DNA of 64,000 nt from Onchidella celtica (taxonomy: Eukaryota; Mollusca; Gastropoda; Systellommatophora; Onchidiidae): contig OZ007579.1 of the NCBI GenBank assembly GCA_963931925.1, positions 46,250,882 to 46,314,881 of the forward strand. The letters run 5' to 3'. The number at the start of each line of letters is the position of its first letter. Position 1 is the first letter of the stretch. The notes below the pieces were generated by a model. The model saw nothing but the letters and a program-made list of their open reading frames with translations, was not told the origin of the DNA and ran no database searches. The position numbers and the translations under genes are program-made. Below, piece by piece: positions 46,496 through 58,193 of this stretch.

Positions 46496-47785
46496 AATGA
46501 CCCATGATAAACACCAATGTTTGAAACGACACTTGATTGACACCAACGTTTGAAACGACACTTGGCTGACACCAATGATGTTTAAAATGACACTTGGTCT
46601 ACACCAGTGTTTAAAATGACACTTGGCTCACACCGATGTTTGAAATGACACTTGATCGACACCAATGTTTAAAATGACACTTGGTTGTCACCAATGTTTA
46701 AAATGAAATTTGATTGACGCCAATGTTTAAAAAGACATTTGATTGACGCCAATGTTTAAAAAGACATTTGATTGACACCAATGTTTAAAATGACATTTGA
46801 TTGACGCCAATGTTTAAAAAGACATTTGATTGGCGCCAATGTTTAAAAAGACATTTGATTGACGCCAATGTTAAAAAAGACATTTGATTAATGCCAATGT
46901 TTAAAATGACATTTGATTGACGCCAATGTTTAAAAAGACATTTGATTGACGCCAATGTTTAAAAAGACATTTGATTGACGCCAATGTTAAAAAAAAACAT
47001 TTGATTAACGCCAATGTTTAAAATGACATTTGATTGACGCCAATGTTTAAAAAGACATTTGATTGACGTCAATGTTTAAAAAGACATTTGATTGACGCCA
47101 ATGTTAAAAAAGACATTTGATTAACGCCAATGTTTAAAATGACATTTGATTGACGCCAATGTTTAAAATGACATTTGATTGACGCCAATATTTAAAAAGA
47201 CATTTGATTGACGCCAATGTTTAAAATGACATTTGATTGACGCCAATGTTTAAAATGACATTTGCTTGGCGCCAATGTTTAAAAAGACATTTGATTGACG
47301 CCAATGTTTAAAATGACATTTGATTGACGCCAATGTTTAAAAAGACACTTGATTGACGCCAATGTTTAAAAAGACACTTGATTGACGCCAATGTTTAAAA
47401 TGACATTTGATTGACGCCAATGTTTAAAAAGACATTTGATTGACGCCAATGTTTAAAATGACATTTGATTGACGCCAATGTTTAAAAAGACATTTAATTG
47501 ACGCCAATGTTTAAAATGACATTTGATTGACGCCAATGTTTAAAATTACATTTGATTGACGCCAATGTTTAAAAAGACACTTGATTAACGCCAATGTTTA
47601 AAAAGACATTTGATTGACACCAATGTTTAAAATGACATTTGATTGACGCCAATGTTTAAAATGACATTTGATTGACACCAATGTTTAAAATGACATTTGA
47701 TTGACACCAATGTTTAAAATGATATTTGATTGACACCAAGGTTTAAAATGACATTTGATTGACACCAAAATTTGAAACGTCACTG
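46496..47785. repeat. 29-bp minisatellite with higher-order structure
   Basis: About 44 copies of a 29-bp unit, consensus-like 'gacatttgattgacgccaat' plus gtttaaaaa. Edge units are more divergent ('cacttg', 'caccaa', 'gaaacg'), middle units nearly identical. A variant unit with 'gttaaaaaaga...attaa' recurs at 46871, 46987 and 47104, every 116-117 bp (four units), showing multi-unit amplification. It lies just upstream of the first identified GALNT-like exon. Confidence 0.95.
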
Positions 47786-47796
47786 AACCTTCCTTG

Positions 47797-48030
47797 AGCT
47801 TGAGTTTGAGTTAGGGTTTTACGGCTCATCGGCACGACAACGGCAGCTTTGCGCCTATCAAGATTATTGGGTACTCTATTCATGCTTGATATTCAGAGCT
47901 TCTAGATTTCACAAAACAGAATTAAGCAGTTACGTATCAATTTTATTACTTCGTGAAATTCTCAAAAGTTCTTTTGTATAAATCTGAAAAGACTTTTGTA
48001 AATGTGTATAAACCTTCCTATGAATTCCAG
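47797..48030. repeat. Dispersed family C repeat, copy 3
   Basis: Starts 'gagtttgagttagggtttta', followed by 'cggcacgacaacggcagctttgcgcc' and 'gtataaatctgaaaagacttttgtaaa' equivalents. It directly follows the minisatellite. Confidence 0.65.
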
Positions 48031-48311
48031 CAGCACCGGTGTACTTTCTCATTGTGAGGATTATGGAAACTTCTGAAACTTGTGACAAAGACAAGAGGTC
48101 AGTAAGTCTCAAAAGACGGAAGACGTGACTCATAGACCGGCTGCATCCCCACCCCCATACAGCCGGAACATTCTCTTCGTCTGAAGATTGCCGCCATGCC
48201 CTGCAAAGAGTTTCTATTCTTTCTTGATGACATGTTGATACATCCTGTGCCTTCGTAATGCAGCATCACGCAGCCACCACAGCTAGATCGAGGTGCGTAA
48301 TCCGTGCACAA

Positions 48312-48340
48312 CACAGACTAATAAATTTTATTAGTCTGTG
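48312..48340. mobile_element. 29-bp palindromic micro-insertion, copy 1
   Basis: 'cacagactaataaa' faces 'tttattagtctgtg', a near-perfect palindrome. Flanks are GTGCACAA (48304-48311) and GTGCGCAA (48341-48348), an 8-bp near-perfect target duplication. Confidence 0.65.
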
Positions 48341-48369
48341 GTGCGCAAAGCTTCAATTCTCAGGATAAA

Positions 48370-48480
48370 ATATTACAGAAAATCTGTGGAGTGGCAGCAA
48401 AGCGTGAAGCAAAGCCAAAACGTGGCAAAAGGAAGAAGCTGTGTGTAGTGAAGCCTCACGTAAGAAATAATACAGAAACG
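48370..48480. repeat. Fold-back family, single arm
   Basis: 'aaatctgtgg.gt.gcagcaaagc' and 'cctcacgtaagaaataatac' match 28860-28950. Confidence 0.65.
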
Positions 48481-48554
48481 ACACTCTAGGCATATTCCAG
48501 CTCCGTGCCATTTTGGATTCACTCCTTTATACATAATCACCATTATCATTATTA

Positions 48555-49080
48555 AGTGTCCTGCCGGCAGGCGTTGGCGATCACGACCCTCCATCTCTCA
48601 CGATCTTCCGTATCCCTGATGACGTCGTTGGTTGTGTGCATTCCCAGCCAGGCCTTTAGGCCGTCCTGCATTTTTATGCGTTGTCGTCCCCTGATTCTTC
48701 TTCCATTAAATTAAGTTTCCCTGTTGTTACCACAGACTAATAAAATAACGTTAATTTATTAGTCTGTGGTTGTTATTAAAATGTTCTAGTCCTCGTCTTC
48801 TCATTGCATGTCCAAAGAATGTTCCTCGTCTTTTTCTGACCTTGTGTAGGAGTGTCCTCTTTTCATCTGCTTGTCTCAACATTTCTTCATTTGTCTTCCT
48901 GGCAATCCATGGAATTCTAAGTATTCCTCTCAGAAACCACATTTCTGTTGCTTCCAGTTTTCTTACTGTACTATGTAATTTCCGTCGGCAATGTGCACGG
49001 CATAACTCTCGGGTGCCCAGTGTTTGAAATGCATCAACTAGTGCCCTCAGCGCTATGTCTAAAACACTTCAAATTTATCA
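48555..49080 (-). mobile_element. 3' end of a non-LTR retrotransposon ORF (decayed)
   Basis: Minus-strand frames read 'RRKLHSTVRKLEATEMWFLR', 'GILRIPWIARKTNEEMLRQA', 'LLHKVRKRRGTFFGHAMRRR', then (after a 39-bp palindromic insertion and a frameshift) 'RIRGRQRIKMQDGLKAWLGM' and 'RERWRVVIANACRQDT'. This is the typical C-terminus of endonuclease/reverse-transcriptase LINE proteins. The RT core is absent. Confidence 0.8.
48730..48768. mobile_element. 39-bp palindromic micro-insertion, copy 2
   Basis: Same arms as copy 1 ('cacagactaataaa'/'tttattagtctgtg') with a longer centre. It is flanked by the perfect 7-bp direct duplication GTTGTTA (48723-48729 and 48769-48775) and interrupts a LINE coding relic, which helps define the empty site. 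Confidence 0.7.
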
Positions 49081-49280
49081 ACAAATACATGTTTATGTTG
49101 TTGTTTTGTTGTTTTTTCCCGAGAAAAATCGTGGCCTTTTTGGTTTTTGTTTGTTCCAATTCCACTTTTTGTACAACTGAGAAATTCCATCTTCAGGAAG
49201 GGCGAGAATTTGTTTGTTTGAGTTTTGGGTTCTACGGCGCCAAAGCAAGAAATTAACAGGAAGAATGCCGGGGAAACAAA

Positions 49281-49530
49281 GACAGACAGACAGATAGCAG
49301 ATAGACAGGCAGACAGATGACAGACAGATACACAGACAGACAGAATGATGACAGACAGGCAGATCACAGACAGACACACAGACAGACAGATGACAGACAG
49401 ACAGACAGATAATAGACAGCCAGATGACAGAATGGCAGACAGATGACAGACAGACAGACAGATGACAGACAGATAGACAGATGTCATCCAATTAGACAGA
49501 CAGATGACAGACAGACAGGTAGAGAGGCAG
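49281..49530. repeat. (CAGA)n-rich microsatellite
   Basis: CAGA with ATGA interruptions over about 250 bp. The Cys/Leu/Ser-rich reverse frames are repeat artefacts. Confidence 0.93.
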
Positions 49531-49826
49531 AAGGTTGTATTTCGCAAGCCCCAATTTAGGAACAAAGAACAAGAAAATTGTACACTGAAATCTACAGTTA
49601 AAGTTGACTATAATGTTAAAAGAAACTCTACACAGGCGGACGGGGGATGAAAATCCTAGCTGGTCTCAATAATGTTTCGTTACACATCCCATAGGCAAAA
49701 TCTAACTTATGGCTTTGGTGTGTTCCTTGTGATCACTTGAATGTTAAATAATATGCCATCACCAGTTTAAGTCGCCAAGGAACTTCATCGGGTTAACTAA
49801 CTGGGATAACTGAGACAATATCACAC

Positions 49827-49926
49827 TATAACAATATAATAATAATAATGGAGGTCATTTATGTAGCGCCTAATTCAAACAAGTTCGCTCTAGGCGCTTT
49901 ACAGAAAGTCTTGTTCTCTCCATTTA

Positions 49927-49991
<65 letters not shown>

Positions 49992-50045
49992 CTCTCTCTC
50001 TCTCTCTCATACTCTCTCTCTCTCTCTCTCTCTACCTCTCTCTTT
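49827..50045. repeat. Dispersed 'tgtagcgc' repeat with (TC)n, second copy
   Basis: 'catttatgtagcgcc' and 'taggcgctttacagaaagtc' are followed by (TC)n from 49928 to 50045, matching the arrangement at 45483. Confidence 0.85.
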
Positions 50046-50059
50046 CTCAGAGCAAATAA

Positions 50060-50190
50060 GAGATAAGATAAGATAAGAATCACTATATTACCCCATGAGG
50101 GAAATTCTCTTTCACAGAGCGTTGAAGAGCCCATACATGGTACACACATCTTACGCAACGTTACATAAACACAATATCATAACTCGATAA
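50060..50190. repeat. Dispersed repeat, second copy of 5383-5510
   Basis: 'gataagataagaatcactat', 'cacagagcgttgaagagccc' and 'tggtacacacatcttacg' match the copy at 5383. Confidence 0.65.
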
Positions 50191-50399
50191 ACTCAGTAAC
50201 AGGCATACATTATTACTAGCTGAGGCACCCGGCATTATCCGGGTAAACCTGTGAACCCACCATTCTATCTCTCTCTCTCTTTTCGGTCTAGAAAACTTCC
50301 CATATCCTAGAGCCTTGCTACAGATTTCATGCGCACCAGCACACAACGCACTCATTTCTGGTAGGGATTTGCACTTTCGCTGTCTTTCAGTTTCCAGTT

Positions 50400-50510
50400 A
50401 TATGTTATTTCTGTCTTCTCTTTAGTTTGCTTTGTATTGTTTGGGTTTTATTTCTCACGCGGGGCTTTGCAACATACAACCTTTTCTTTTTGCCCAATTT
50501 TGACAAATAT
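50400..50510. repeat. Fold-back family, single arm
   Basis: 'tgtattgtttgggttttatt' and 'gggctttgcaacatacaacc' match the right arm at 28989-29049. Confidence 0.65.
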
Positions 50511-51124
50511 ATATAGTATAGATAGATGAAGTGATGTGGTTAGAAACCTTAGTGTAATATGACACTCATTCAGTCTTGCTGAGGCGAATTGCGTTGGGCC
50601 AAAACGATCTTCTATATCTTTCTCTGTGTGCTTTCATGTGTATTATTCTGTGGCTCTCGGATGATCTAGAAATTGGATGAAACAGGGGATTGTGGTGGCT
50701 CAGATTGTCATTTAAGATGGATATAAATGTCTTAAAACACCGTAACTCGAAAATTTATTTATTTATTTTTTTCGCTTTGGTAAGTACTACTTTTTGACAT
50801 GATGCGTATTCCATTATCGAATTAATTGACCTAATTATTGACGAGGATTTAAAGGTCCTAATAAACATTTGATACTTTATGTCAAACTCTCAAATCGCTC
50901 CCTTGTACAATTTACAAAACTGGCGATACGGCCTTTGCGCTGGCACCTCTCCATATTTTCTTGATGTCTATGTTGTAAAGTTTGTCCTTGTTACTTTCTC
51001 TGGCATTGCCTCCCCATGCTGTAATACAATATGTTATTATGTTTCCGATAGGAGCTCTACATGTGGTACAAAACTTGCACAAATAGATGACTAAATATGA
51101 ATCGGCTATTTGACATTTACTTTT

Positions 51125-51290
51125 TCTTTCTGCTTGAGCCGGTAGTTGATGAGAGTTTCTGGTATGGTCTCCCTTTGTCCTATCATTCGATTATATTCTG
51201 CCTGTCGTCGTGTGTTTTCCTAGCTGATCTGACCGTTATCGTGTCCACATCCTTTCTCGATCCAAACTTAAACTCAAAAAAACTTCCTTT
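51125..51290 (+). repeat. Family B SINE body fragment, forward
   Basis: 'ggtctccctttgtcctatca' and 'ctgcctgtcgtcgtgtgttt' match the body of the SINE at 43345 in opposite orientation. Confidence 0.6.
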
Positions 51291-52859
51291 TTGATGAACA
51301 AAAGATCTCACTCTACATTATAAGAATGAACAAAACAAAGAGACAATCCCCGGGAAGCAGATACAATTCTCTTCCTCCATAAAAGCCGAGCATTTCAAAG
51401 TGCAAACAAGTGTTCACTGCGACAGTCAACAGAAAGTCATGGTGATATTTATTGTGGGTCACGCCCAAACACATCCTCTTGTTGCGTCATCAAGTACTCG
51501 TAAGGGGGCATCTATAACATTCCTGTTCTTAAGGAGACCGTGGTGAAATAACAAAGACAAATAGAGAAAATACTGGTTTATGTTCACTGGTCAGCTATGG
51601 TTTGCTGTGAAAAATAACACGGTCGAATAACAATAGTCAAGAGCTTATTAAAAAAAATAGTGGCGGGAGTAATTCATTGTGGAGCAATTTTGACCATTAT
51701 TTTGGCTCGACGCTACAGCCCAAGTGACAGTTTCAATAATTACAAAATTAATTTTCTTAAGTGTCAACTAATCCAGTCCAATCGCTTTTGTATCGACCGA
51801 TTGTGTTGATTCAAGTTTCAGGTATTTTTAAATAAAAAGTTGTAAAAACGTAAAATCCAGTGGTCTTTGTTTTGGCCCCCTGTAGGAAGCCCATCGCACC
51901 GGAAACAATATTAATACGCGTACACTTCCGGGAGCACAATTTCCCCATAAGAAATGAGTTCTGGAGCGCATAAAATCTGTAGTAAGACTGTAGATTATGG
52001 GAAGCTTTCTAGACCAAAAAGAGAGAGAGAGAGAACAGTGGGTTCACAGGTTTGTCCCGGATAAGGCCGGGAACTTCATCTAGTACTATAAAATAATTAT
52101 GTACCCTGGATTTTGGCCACTTTTTACCGCCCCGGCCCCTCCTCCAGTCCCACTGTCCGCTTTCTCTATGCTTGACCTCAGTCTCCCCCCCCCCCCCAAC
52201 ACCCTCCCCCCACCTTTGTGCTAACGTATGGCCATAAAAATGGTCAATATCGATGGTAAGGATGATGTTCGAAGACCAATTTGTCTCTCTCGTTAGAAAC
52301 ATATTTTAATCATTATAATTCAACAGCTGGATTTACTCGAAAATGATAAATAAAGGCAGAACATTTGAACTCATTTCCACACCTAGAACCCCCTACCGCT
52401 CCCACCCCCGCACGCTTTTCGTATGCTGGGTGCAACCCTCTCTCCAGCACCCCTTCCTCCCAGAGTTACATATTTTATGGCTGACCCCTTTCGTCATCAA
52501 GTACTGGCAGGGTGTCTCCCGTTGAAGTATAGGGATGTTGTCAGTGTCGCTGCCAGCACGTGAGGCTCTCCTGTCCGCTGACCCTGAACACGACAAAAAA
52601 TGACTCACCAACTCTGTGTGTACATTTGTTGTGATCAGGCCATTCACTATTTATAGTGCGCATGAACTTTGGCGCGGGCTACAGTACAGACAATTTCTGT
52701 ATGTTTAGAAATGATCGTGTCTTCTCTTCCTTCACACAAAATGTTGATGAGTAACTGAGGATTATATTTTGGGACAGGCTATTTTGGACATAATAACATG
52801 TTTATTACCAGCTCGTGACCAGTTTCCCCAAAAGTTACTTGTAGCCGTGTCACTAACGA

Positions 52860-53010
52860 AAAGATTGACGAAATATGAAAACCACACAAAAACTGTGGGG
52901 TCGCAGCAAGGCTATAAACGTCCGACAAAATAGGGCAAACAGAAAAAGTTGTATGTAGCAAAGCCCCGCGTAAGAAATAATACCCAAAACGATACAATGA
53001 AAACTGAAAG
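52860..53010. repeat. Fold-back family, single arm
   Basis: 'aactgtggggtcgcagcaag' (52886) and 'agaaaaagttgtatgtagca', 'gtaagaaataatacccaaaa' match the left part of 28850-28966. Confidence 0.75.
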
Positions 53011-53765
53011 ATAAGACAGAAAAGATCGTTGCGGTCAAATAGCTAAACCTAATTCTACCTCTACCTCTACTCCTAAAACTCTCCCCGCCCCCCCCCCCCT
53101 CCCACCACCCCGAAAGAAAAAACACCGCTGCAAAAAAAAAACACCACTTCGGATACCCGGCGCAAACACTCACTTTGTTATACCCGTATTTTACACCTGG
53201 GGAACACTGTCTAAGAAAGGCTATGGGCCCGCAGTCTAGTGATTACAAAGCCGAGGAGAGAATATTATTATACTGAGTTATAAAAATAGATAATAATAAT
53301 AGCTTTATTATCCTGTTTCCAGGAAATTTCTTGTCACAGCATCAGTAGTGGTGTATAACAGTAAATACAATATCTAAGACCTACACTAGGTCTTTAACGC
53401 ATACCACGCACACGCACACTGCTCATACAACATTACCAGCAAGTAAGAACATTACTCACGCACACACACTGTCAGAACAATCTAATAGGAAAACTAACAA
53501 CAGCCATACGACATCGGGAAACACTACAACCTCGAATTGCGGATGGCAAAAAAAGATTGCCTATAGCACTCTCTGTTTGTTCTTTGTTCAGCTCTAGCTC
53601 ATAGTGCAAAGTACCACGTTCCCCTAACAACAGGCGGCTTTGACGAAAATTTAAACATGATAATAATTAGTGCACGTCGCGCTCTTCGTTAATGGATTTG
53701 CTTCACTTAAGACACTCAAAAATTGTGATCTTGATCGCACGGCATCACGGCGGCTGAGCATGCGC

Positions 53766-53770
53766 ACTTC

Positions 53771-53806
<36 letters not shown>
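53766..53806. repeat. (TTG)n microsatellite
   Basis: About 13 TTG units; poly-Gln or poly-Asn frames on the reverse strand are artefacts. Confidence 0.95.
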
Positions 53807-54774
53807 GTCACCGCTGCTAAGAATGCGTACTCGCAAAGATTAGATCTAGGTGTAATCCAAAAACAGGAAGAAATGTAACTCTTAATTGGGAAACTTCGAC
53901 AAAAGATGAAATAAAATCCACAAAATTTCATAGGTGCGCAATTTCTGTGACGTCAAGTGAAAAACAAAGCAATAAGAAAGTTAAACATGGCATAAAGCGC
54001 CATGCGTAATGTCCATGTTGACTGCTAGAACTGGACAAGTCATCCACTGATGTATCACTGAATACAAACAGCGCATTGGTTGCCATGGACGCCGGCGTAC
54101 AATAGCTTGGAGATACAAGAATGTCCAGTAACCAGGAGATGTTGACCACTGCCCAGTACTATCCACTGACCAACCAGGGTCCAGGGGTCAAGGGGAACCC
54201 GTCATTCTGGTTCGACATGTATTAAGTTACCTTCCTTGCAAACAAACGGTAACTTCACGCGCAATCTGAAATATGCACTACGTAGAGTTTGAAGTAACCT
54301 GGGAAGTAGGGCACCGCACGCCTGTCTCTAGCATCGCATTCCAAAGCTGTCTCCCCCCCCCCCACCCCTTCCACCTCACCCCCATCCCGCCTAGACTGGT
54401 GTCAGAGTTGTTTTATATTGATGTAGATCAGTAGTGGTAAATTGATTTAGTAAATTAATTAACTCGAGAATAAAGAGACGAAGAGACATACAATTCTGTC
54501 TTCACATTCTTTCGCTCCTGTGTAATTCTAGCCGTTGGTGACAACTTTCTGTTTTTAGCGTCGTCAGTTTCAACCCCTTCTCTTCCCATCCCATAACCCC
54601 CACCCCCACCCCAAAGAATTACGAATTAAGCCTCTGTTACCCAGAAAAAAAAACATATCAGCTGAGACTCAATGCAATATCCTATTTTTGGCAATTATCA
54701 ACAAATATGGTTTCGTAAAATAATTTTTTCCCGTAGATTTTTTCACTTTTATAAATTTATAAGCGGGGAGTAGA

Positions 54775-54990
54775 CTGGTAAGCTGGCATGGGTCTACGAA
54801 TTTGAGGGGGCCTACTCTCCCTGGTAGAGACGCAGAGGGGACGAATGGGTGGGGGGAGGTCTTTGGTAAAGAAAATTGATACTGCAAAGAAAATGAAGGT
54901 TACAAAACATTAAGTTTGGAGAAGATTCATAAAAGATTATTGCAGATAAAATATAGATAAATAAATGTACACTTAGCAAATAAATGTACA
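54775..54990. repeat. Dispersed repeat, second copy of 24165-24400
   Basis: 'gctggcatgggtctacgaat' and 'ctttggtaaagaaaattgat' parallel the copy at 24165. Confidence 0.5.
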
Positions 54991-55435
54991 TTTAGCCCCA
55001 ATTACAAAAAACTTAATAAGCAGTTTGAAACAGAGACAAATTTCCCACCCATTATCAGCTTTGCACGTGCCCGAATTATGGTGACAAGAAAATAACATGT
55101 AGGAGTTTCTGCATAATTTGTGTATGTGTTTGTGCTTCGACAGGAAGTAGAGACTTAAAGACTGGACTTTAATTCACAAACTCCAGCAAATCAAAACACT
55201 TTAAATCCTCGACACGCCTGTAATTGGATGTTGTATATAAACAACACTTATATTACGGACATTTATCTTACGAGTTAATATTCCCTATAATTTTTAGTAC
55301 TCAATGTCCGCAAAATCTTGTTTTGTGCAATTTTTTTCAGCTGCTACAAAAGTATGTATACACTGAATACTTGTGCAAATGTGGTTTAAGAAATGTTGGC
55401 ACAGCCTGTCTCTCATAACTAATAAAAATGTATTA

Positions 55436-57606
55436 TAGTTCGTTCCAAAATTCATGACCATGGCGTCTTATATCTTTTAAACTGTCTGTTTGACTACAGT
55501 GAAAATTTGTATGCAGTTTTAGGATATCCATGACGTTAAACAATATTTTTTGCACCCTAAAAGACCAGCAGTTTTAAAATTTGTCTCTTAACGCTATATA
55601 AAATACTACAGCAACACACTGAGTAGAATATTAGATAGTTTACACTACTAAAGTTTCTCAGTTTGTGCTGACTCACTCCAAATGAACGGAAATCATGAAT
55701 GTCGGGAACCAAAACACTCCTAATTACAATGAAATCCCCTACGTTCAGACTGTGTGCACCAAGAAAAACGTGCCTTCCGTTCAATAACTTATGAGGCCAC
55801 GCTGACGCACCATTGATATACAACAGTTGAATCTTTCAGTGGCGTTTTTACTCAATCCCTTGAAACTCGTATTTTTCATTATCAATCACACTATATTTCA
55901 CTATTACGGCGTTGAAGTACAAATTTACTACAGTTAGAAGTATTGCTTTGAAATTGTTCCGATATTTCACACGAGAAACAAGACGTGGCTGTCTTTATGT
56001 TGACATCAATGACCCATTTAAAAGGACTCGACATGCTTTGGGAATTGGTCTAAAGCCTCTCAAAAGATGGTTGCAGGAATCAGACATTGCGTCCACCCCG
56101 TCGAAAAAAGGAAGAAAGGAGAAGATAGATGATTTTGATAAGGACGTGATAAAGCGAGAAATTGAAAGCATGTTTCAGAGGAAAGAATTTGTCACTTTGA
56201 GAAAGCTTAGAGCTCATCTTCAGAAAAAAAATGGATTTCAAATTTCAAAAACACATTTGTGGAGGATTGTTAGAAGCATGGGCTTTGCATTCAAGAAATC
56301 TTCATCCGGCAGAAACTTACTTTGTGAAAGAGCGCACCTAGTGGAAACGAGGAGTAAGTACCTGCGTCAAATAAAGGAAAAGCGCACGCATGGCTTTGAT
56401 ATTGTCTACCTGGACGAAACATGGGTCAATGCTCACCATACATATGACAAGGAATCGCAATCCAAAGACGGAAAGCACGGGAGAAATATTCCTACCAGTA
56501 AAGGTGATAGAATTATAATAACGCATGCTGGAAGCAGAAATCGGGGGCTCATCCAAAACTCAGTGCTCGTTTATAATTCAATTTCAACGGATAATCGAGA
56601 CTATCATGCAGAAATGAATGGAACAATTTTTAAAAACTGGTTGGAACATTCTCTTCTTCCTTCACTGGACAGACCGTCATGTTTGGTTATGGACAACGCA
56701 TCATACCACAACATCAAGTCAGACGATGATAAAACTCCAACATCCAGTAGCAAGAAAGACGATGTCAAGGCATGGCTGATGAAGGAAAATATTCCTTTCA
56801 GCTCAATTCATCTTAAACCAGAGTTGCTTTCTCTTGTGCGAAAAAATAAGAAGCCCATAATATTCGAGGTCGACAAGATTATCCATCAATTTGGACACAC
56901 AAGCCTGCGATTGCCTCCTTACCATTCACATCTCAACCCCATTGAACTCGTGTGGGCTAAAGTCAAAGAGAAGGTCGCTATGGAAAATACAACGTTCAAG
57001 ATGTCAGACGTCAAAAAAATTGCCTGCGCAGCTATTAAAGAAATTGACAGAGAATTTTTCACCAAATGCGAAGACCATACAATACGTTTTGAAGAAGAAT
57101 ATTGGCAAAACGACGGACTTAATTTCATCCAACCAAATATTATTATCAATCCTCTGGAATCGTCGGATTCAGAGCTAGACAATTAATCAAACATACTATC
57201 TAAACATACGGCACAACTTTATATTGACATGCCAAATCAACCTCGCTCCACCTGTTGAATCAATCCCATAAACAGTTGTTTCTGGCTATATCAGGCTTTG
57301 ACCCTAGGCAGCTCATGGTCCCCCTGTTACACCTGTTTGCTACGCCACTGACAAACCAGCGCGATAATGCAGTCAAAATGTCATTAGAGTAAATATTCTT
57401 CAATCTGCTGTTATCTGAAAGAAAAAAAGCCGAAAAGATCAAAGGAATTCACCGCTTTGAGAAAACTATAAAAGCTGCAAATTTCATTTTTCGGATTCAT
57501 AACGTCAGTGAAATTCTAACACTGCATGCAAAATCTCAAATTTGAATGTAAAGTCTTTTTTGAGAAAATAAAGTTTTTCTGTGGGCATGAATTTTGGAAC
57601 GAACTA
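55436..57606 (+). mobile_element. IS630/Tc1/mariner-group DNA transposon, near-intact (2171 bp)
   Basis: Perfect 21-bp terminal inverted repeats TAGTTCGTTCCAAAATTCAT(G) at 55436 and its complement ending 57606, flanked by TA on both sides (55434-55435, 57607-57608), as expected for TA-targeting ITm elements. Subterminal sequences are also partly inverted ('tatgcagttttag' near 55510, 'gcatgcagtgttag' on the complement near 57515). The element encodes the transposase at 55912-57186. Confidence 0.93.
55912..57186 (+). CDS. DDE (DDE_3-type) transposase, 424 codons
   Basis: N-terminal helix-turn-helix region (residues ~8-125: 'RSIALKLFRYFTRETRRGCL', 'SKTHLWRIVRSMGFAFKK'). The RNase H-like catalytic core contains 'YLDETWVN' (D168), 'LVMDNASYH' (D261) and 'SHLNPIELVWAKVKEKV' (E345). 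The spacing between the second and third catalytic residues is 83, far longer than the 34-39 of Tc1/mariner and close to the reported DD82E Sailor group (recalled from literature, to be checked). All catalytic residues are present and the frame is unbroken to TAA at 57184. The position given as start is TTG. The frame opens after a TGA at 55861 and has no ATG before residue 87, so the true start may lie in an upstream exon (acceptor-like 'tttactacag' to 55933) or have been lost. Confidence 0.92.
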   Translation: MKYKFTTVRSIALKLFRYFTRETRRGCLYVDINDPFKRTRHALGIGLKPLKRWLQESDIASTPSKKGRKEKIDDFDKDVIKREIESMFQRKEFVTLRKLRAHLQKKNGFQISKTHLWRIVRSMGFAFKKSSSGRNLLCERAHLVETRSKYLRQIKEKRTHGFDIVYLDETWVNAHHTYDKESQSKDGKHGRNIPTSKGDRIIITHAGSRNRGLIQNSVLVYNSISTDNRDYHAEMNGTIFKNWLEHSLLPSLDRPSCLVMDNASYHNIKSDDDKTPTSSSKKDDVKAWLMKENIPFSSIHLKPELLSLVRKNKKPIIFEVDKIIHQFGHTSLRLPPYHSHLNPIELVWAKVKEKVAMENTTFKMSDVKKIACAAIKEIDREFFTKCEDHTIRFEEEYWQNDGLNFIQPNIIINPLESSDSELDN

Positions 57607-57660
57607 TAGAATGTTTTACTGTAATATACGCATGGCTGCATTCCACGAAGTAATAATTAT

Positions 57661-58193
57661 GTGAGTGTGCATGAGAAAACCCACAATATGTCAAAAGAGC
57701 TGATTTGAGAAAAACGGCTTTGAAGTGAAAATATGGGTCCGACACAAACTTCCAACTTGGCTGTTGCTTAGGGGCCCGTGGCATGTTACAGGGTAAACTG
57801 TAGACGAGCAGTGAACACTACTCACTATGATCTCTATAAAGGCTTAGTAATTAGACCACGGTCTCCTAACAAGATCCAAAAACTTCCGACTTGACTGTTG
57901 TTTAGTTGTCCGTGGCATGTTACAGGGTAAACTGTAGATTAGCAGTGAACACTACTCACTATGATCTCTATAACGGCTTAGTTATTAACTACGGTCTCCT
58001 AACAGCAATCACTCCAATATTAATGGGTCAATTAGCTATTGCCACTTTTAGGATTAAATGCCGTTTTATCAAAATCTTTTTTTAGGGAGGTCACTGACTT
58101 CAATTTATCAGAAATGTCTTATCTTTTATTATATGTACAAAACTCAAAATGTCATGTTTGCGACATATTGTGGGTTTTCTCATGCACACTCAC
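57661..58193. repeat. Fold-back element with internal 134-bp tandem duplication
   Basis: A perfect 32-bp inverted pair (57661-57692 and 58162-58193; 'gtgagtgtgcatgagaaaac'...). Between the arms two direct copies of a 134-bp unit begin 'gtggcatgttacagggtaaa' at 57778 and 57912. No coding sequence. It sits 55 bp beyond the DDE transposon end. Confidence 0.85.

Larger units (their letters stand above)
51300..55430. other. Gene-free stretch before the DDE transposon
   Basis: Apart from the repeats listed (52860, 53766, 54775) and C runs near 52187, 53090 and 54355, I see no exon-like or transposon-coding sequence. Confidence 0.45.

Noticed and set aside
49059..49565. Cys/Leu/Ser-rich reverse frames of 130-168 codons
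   Set aside because: They come from the CAGA repeat; the cysteine regularity is the repeat period, not a domain.
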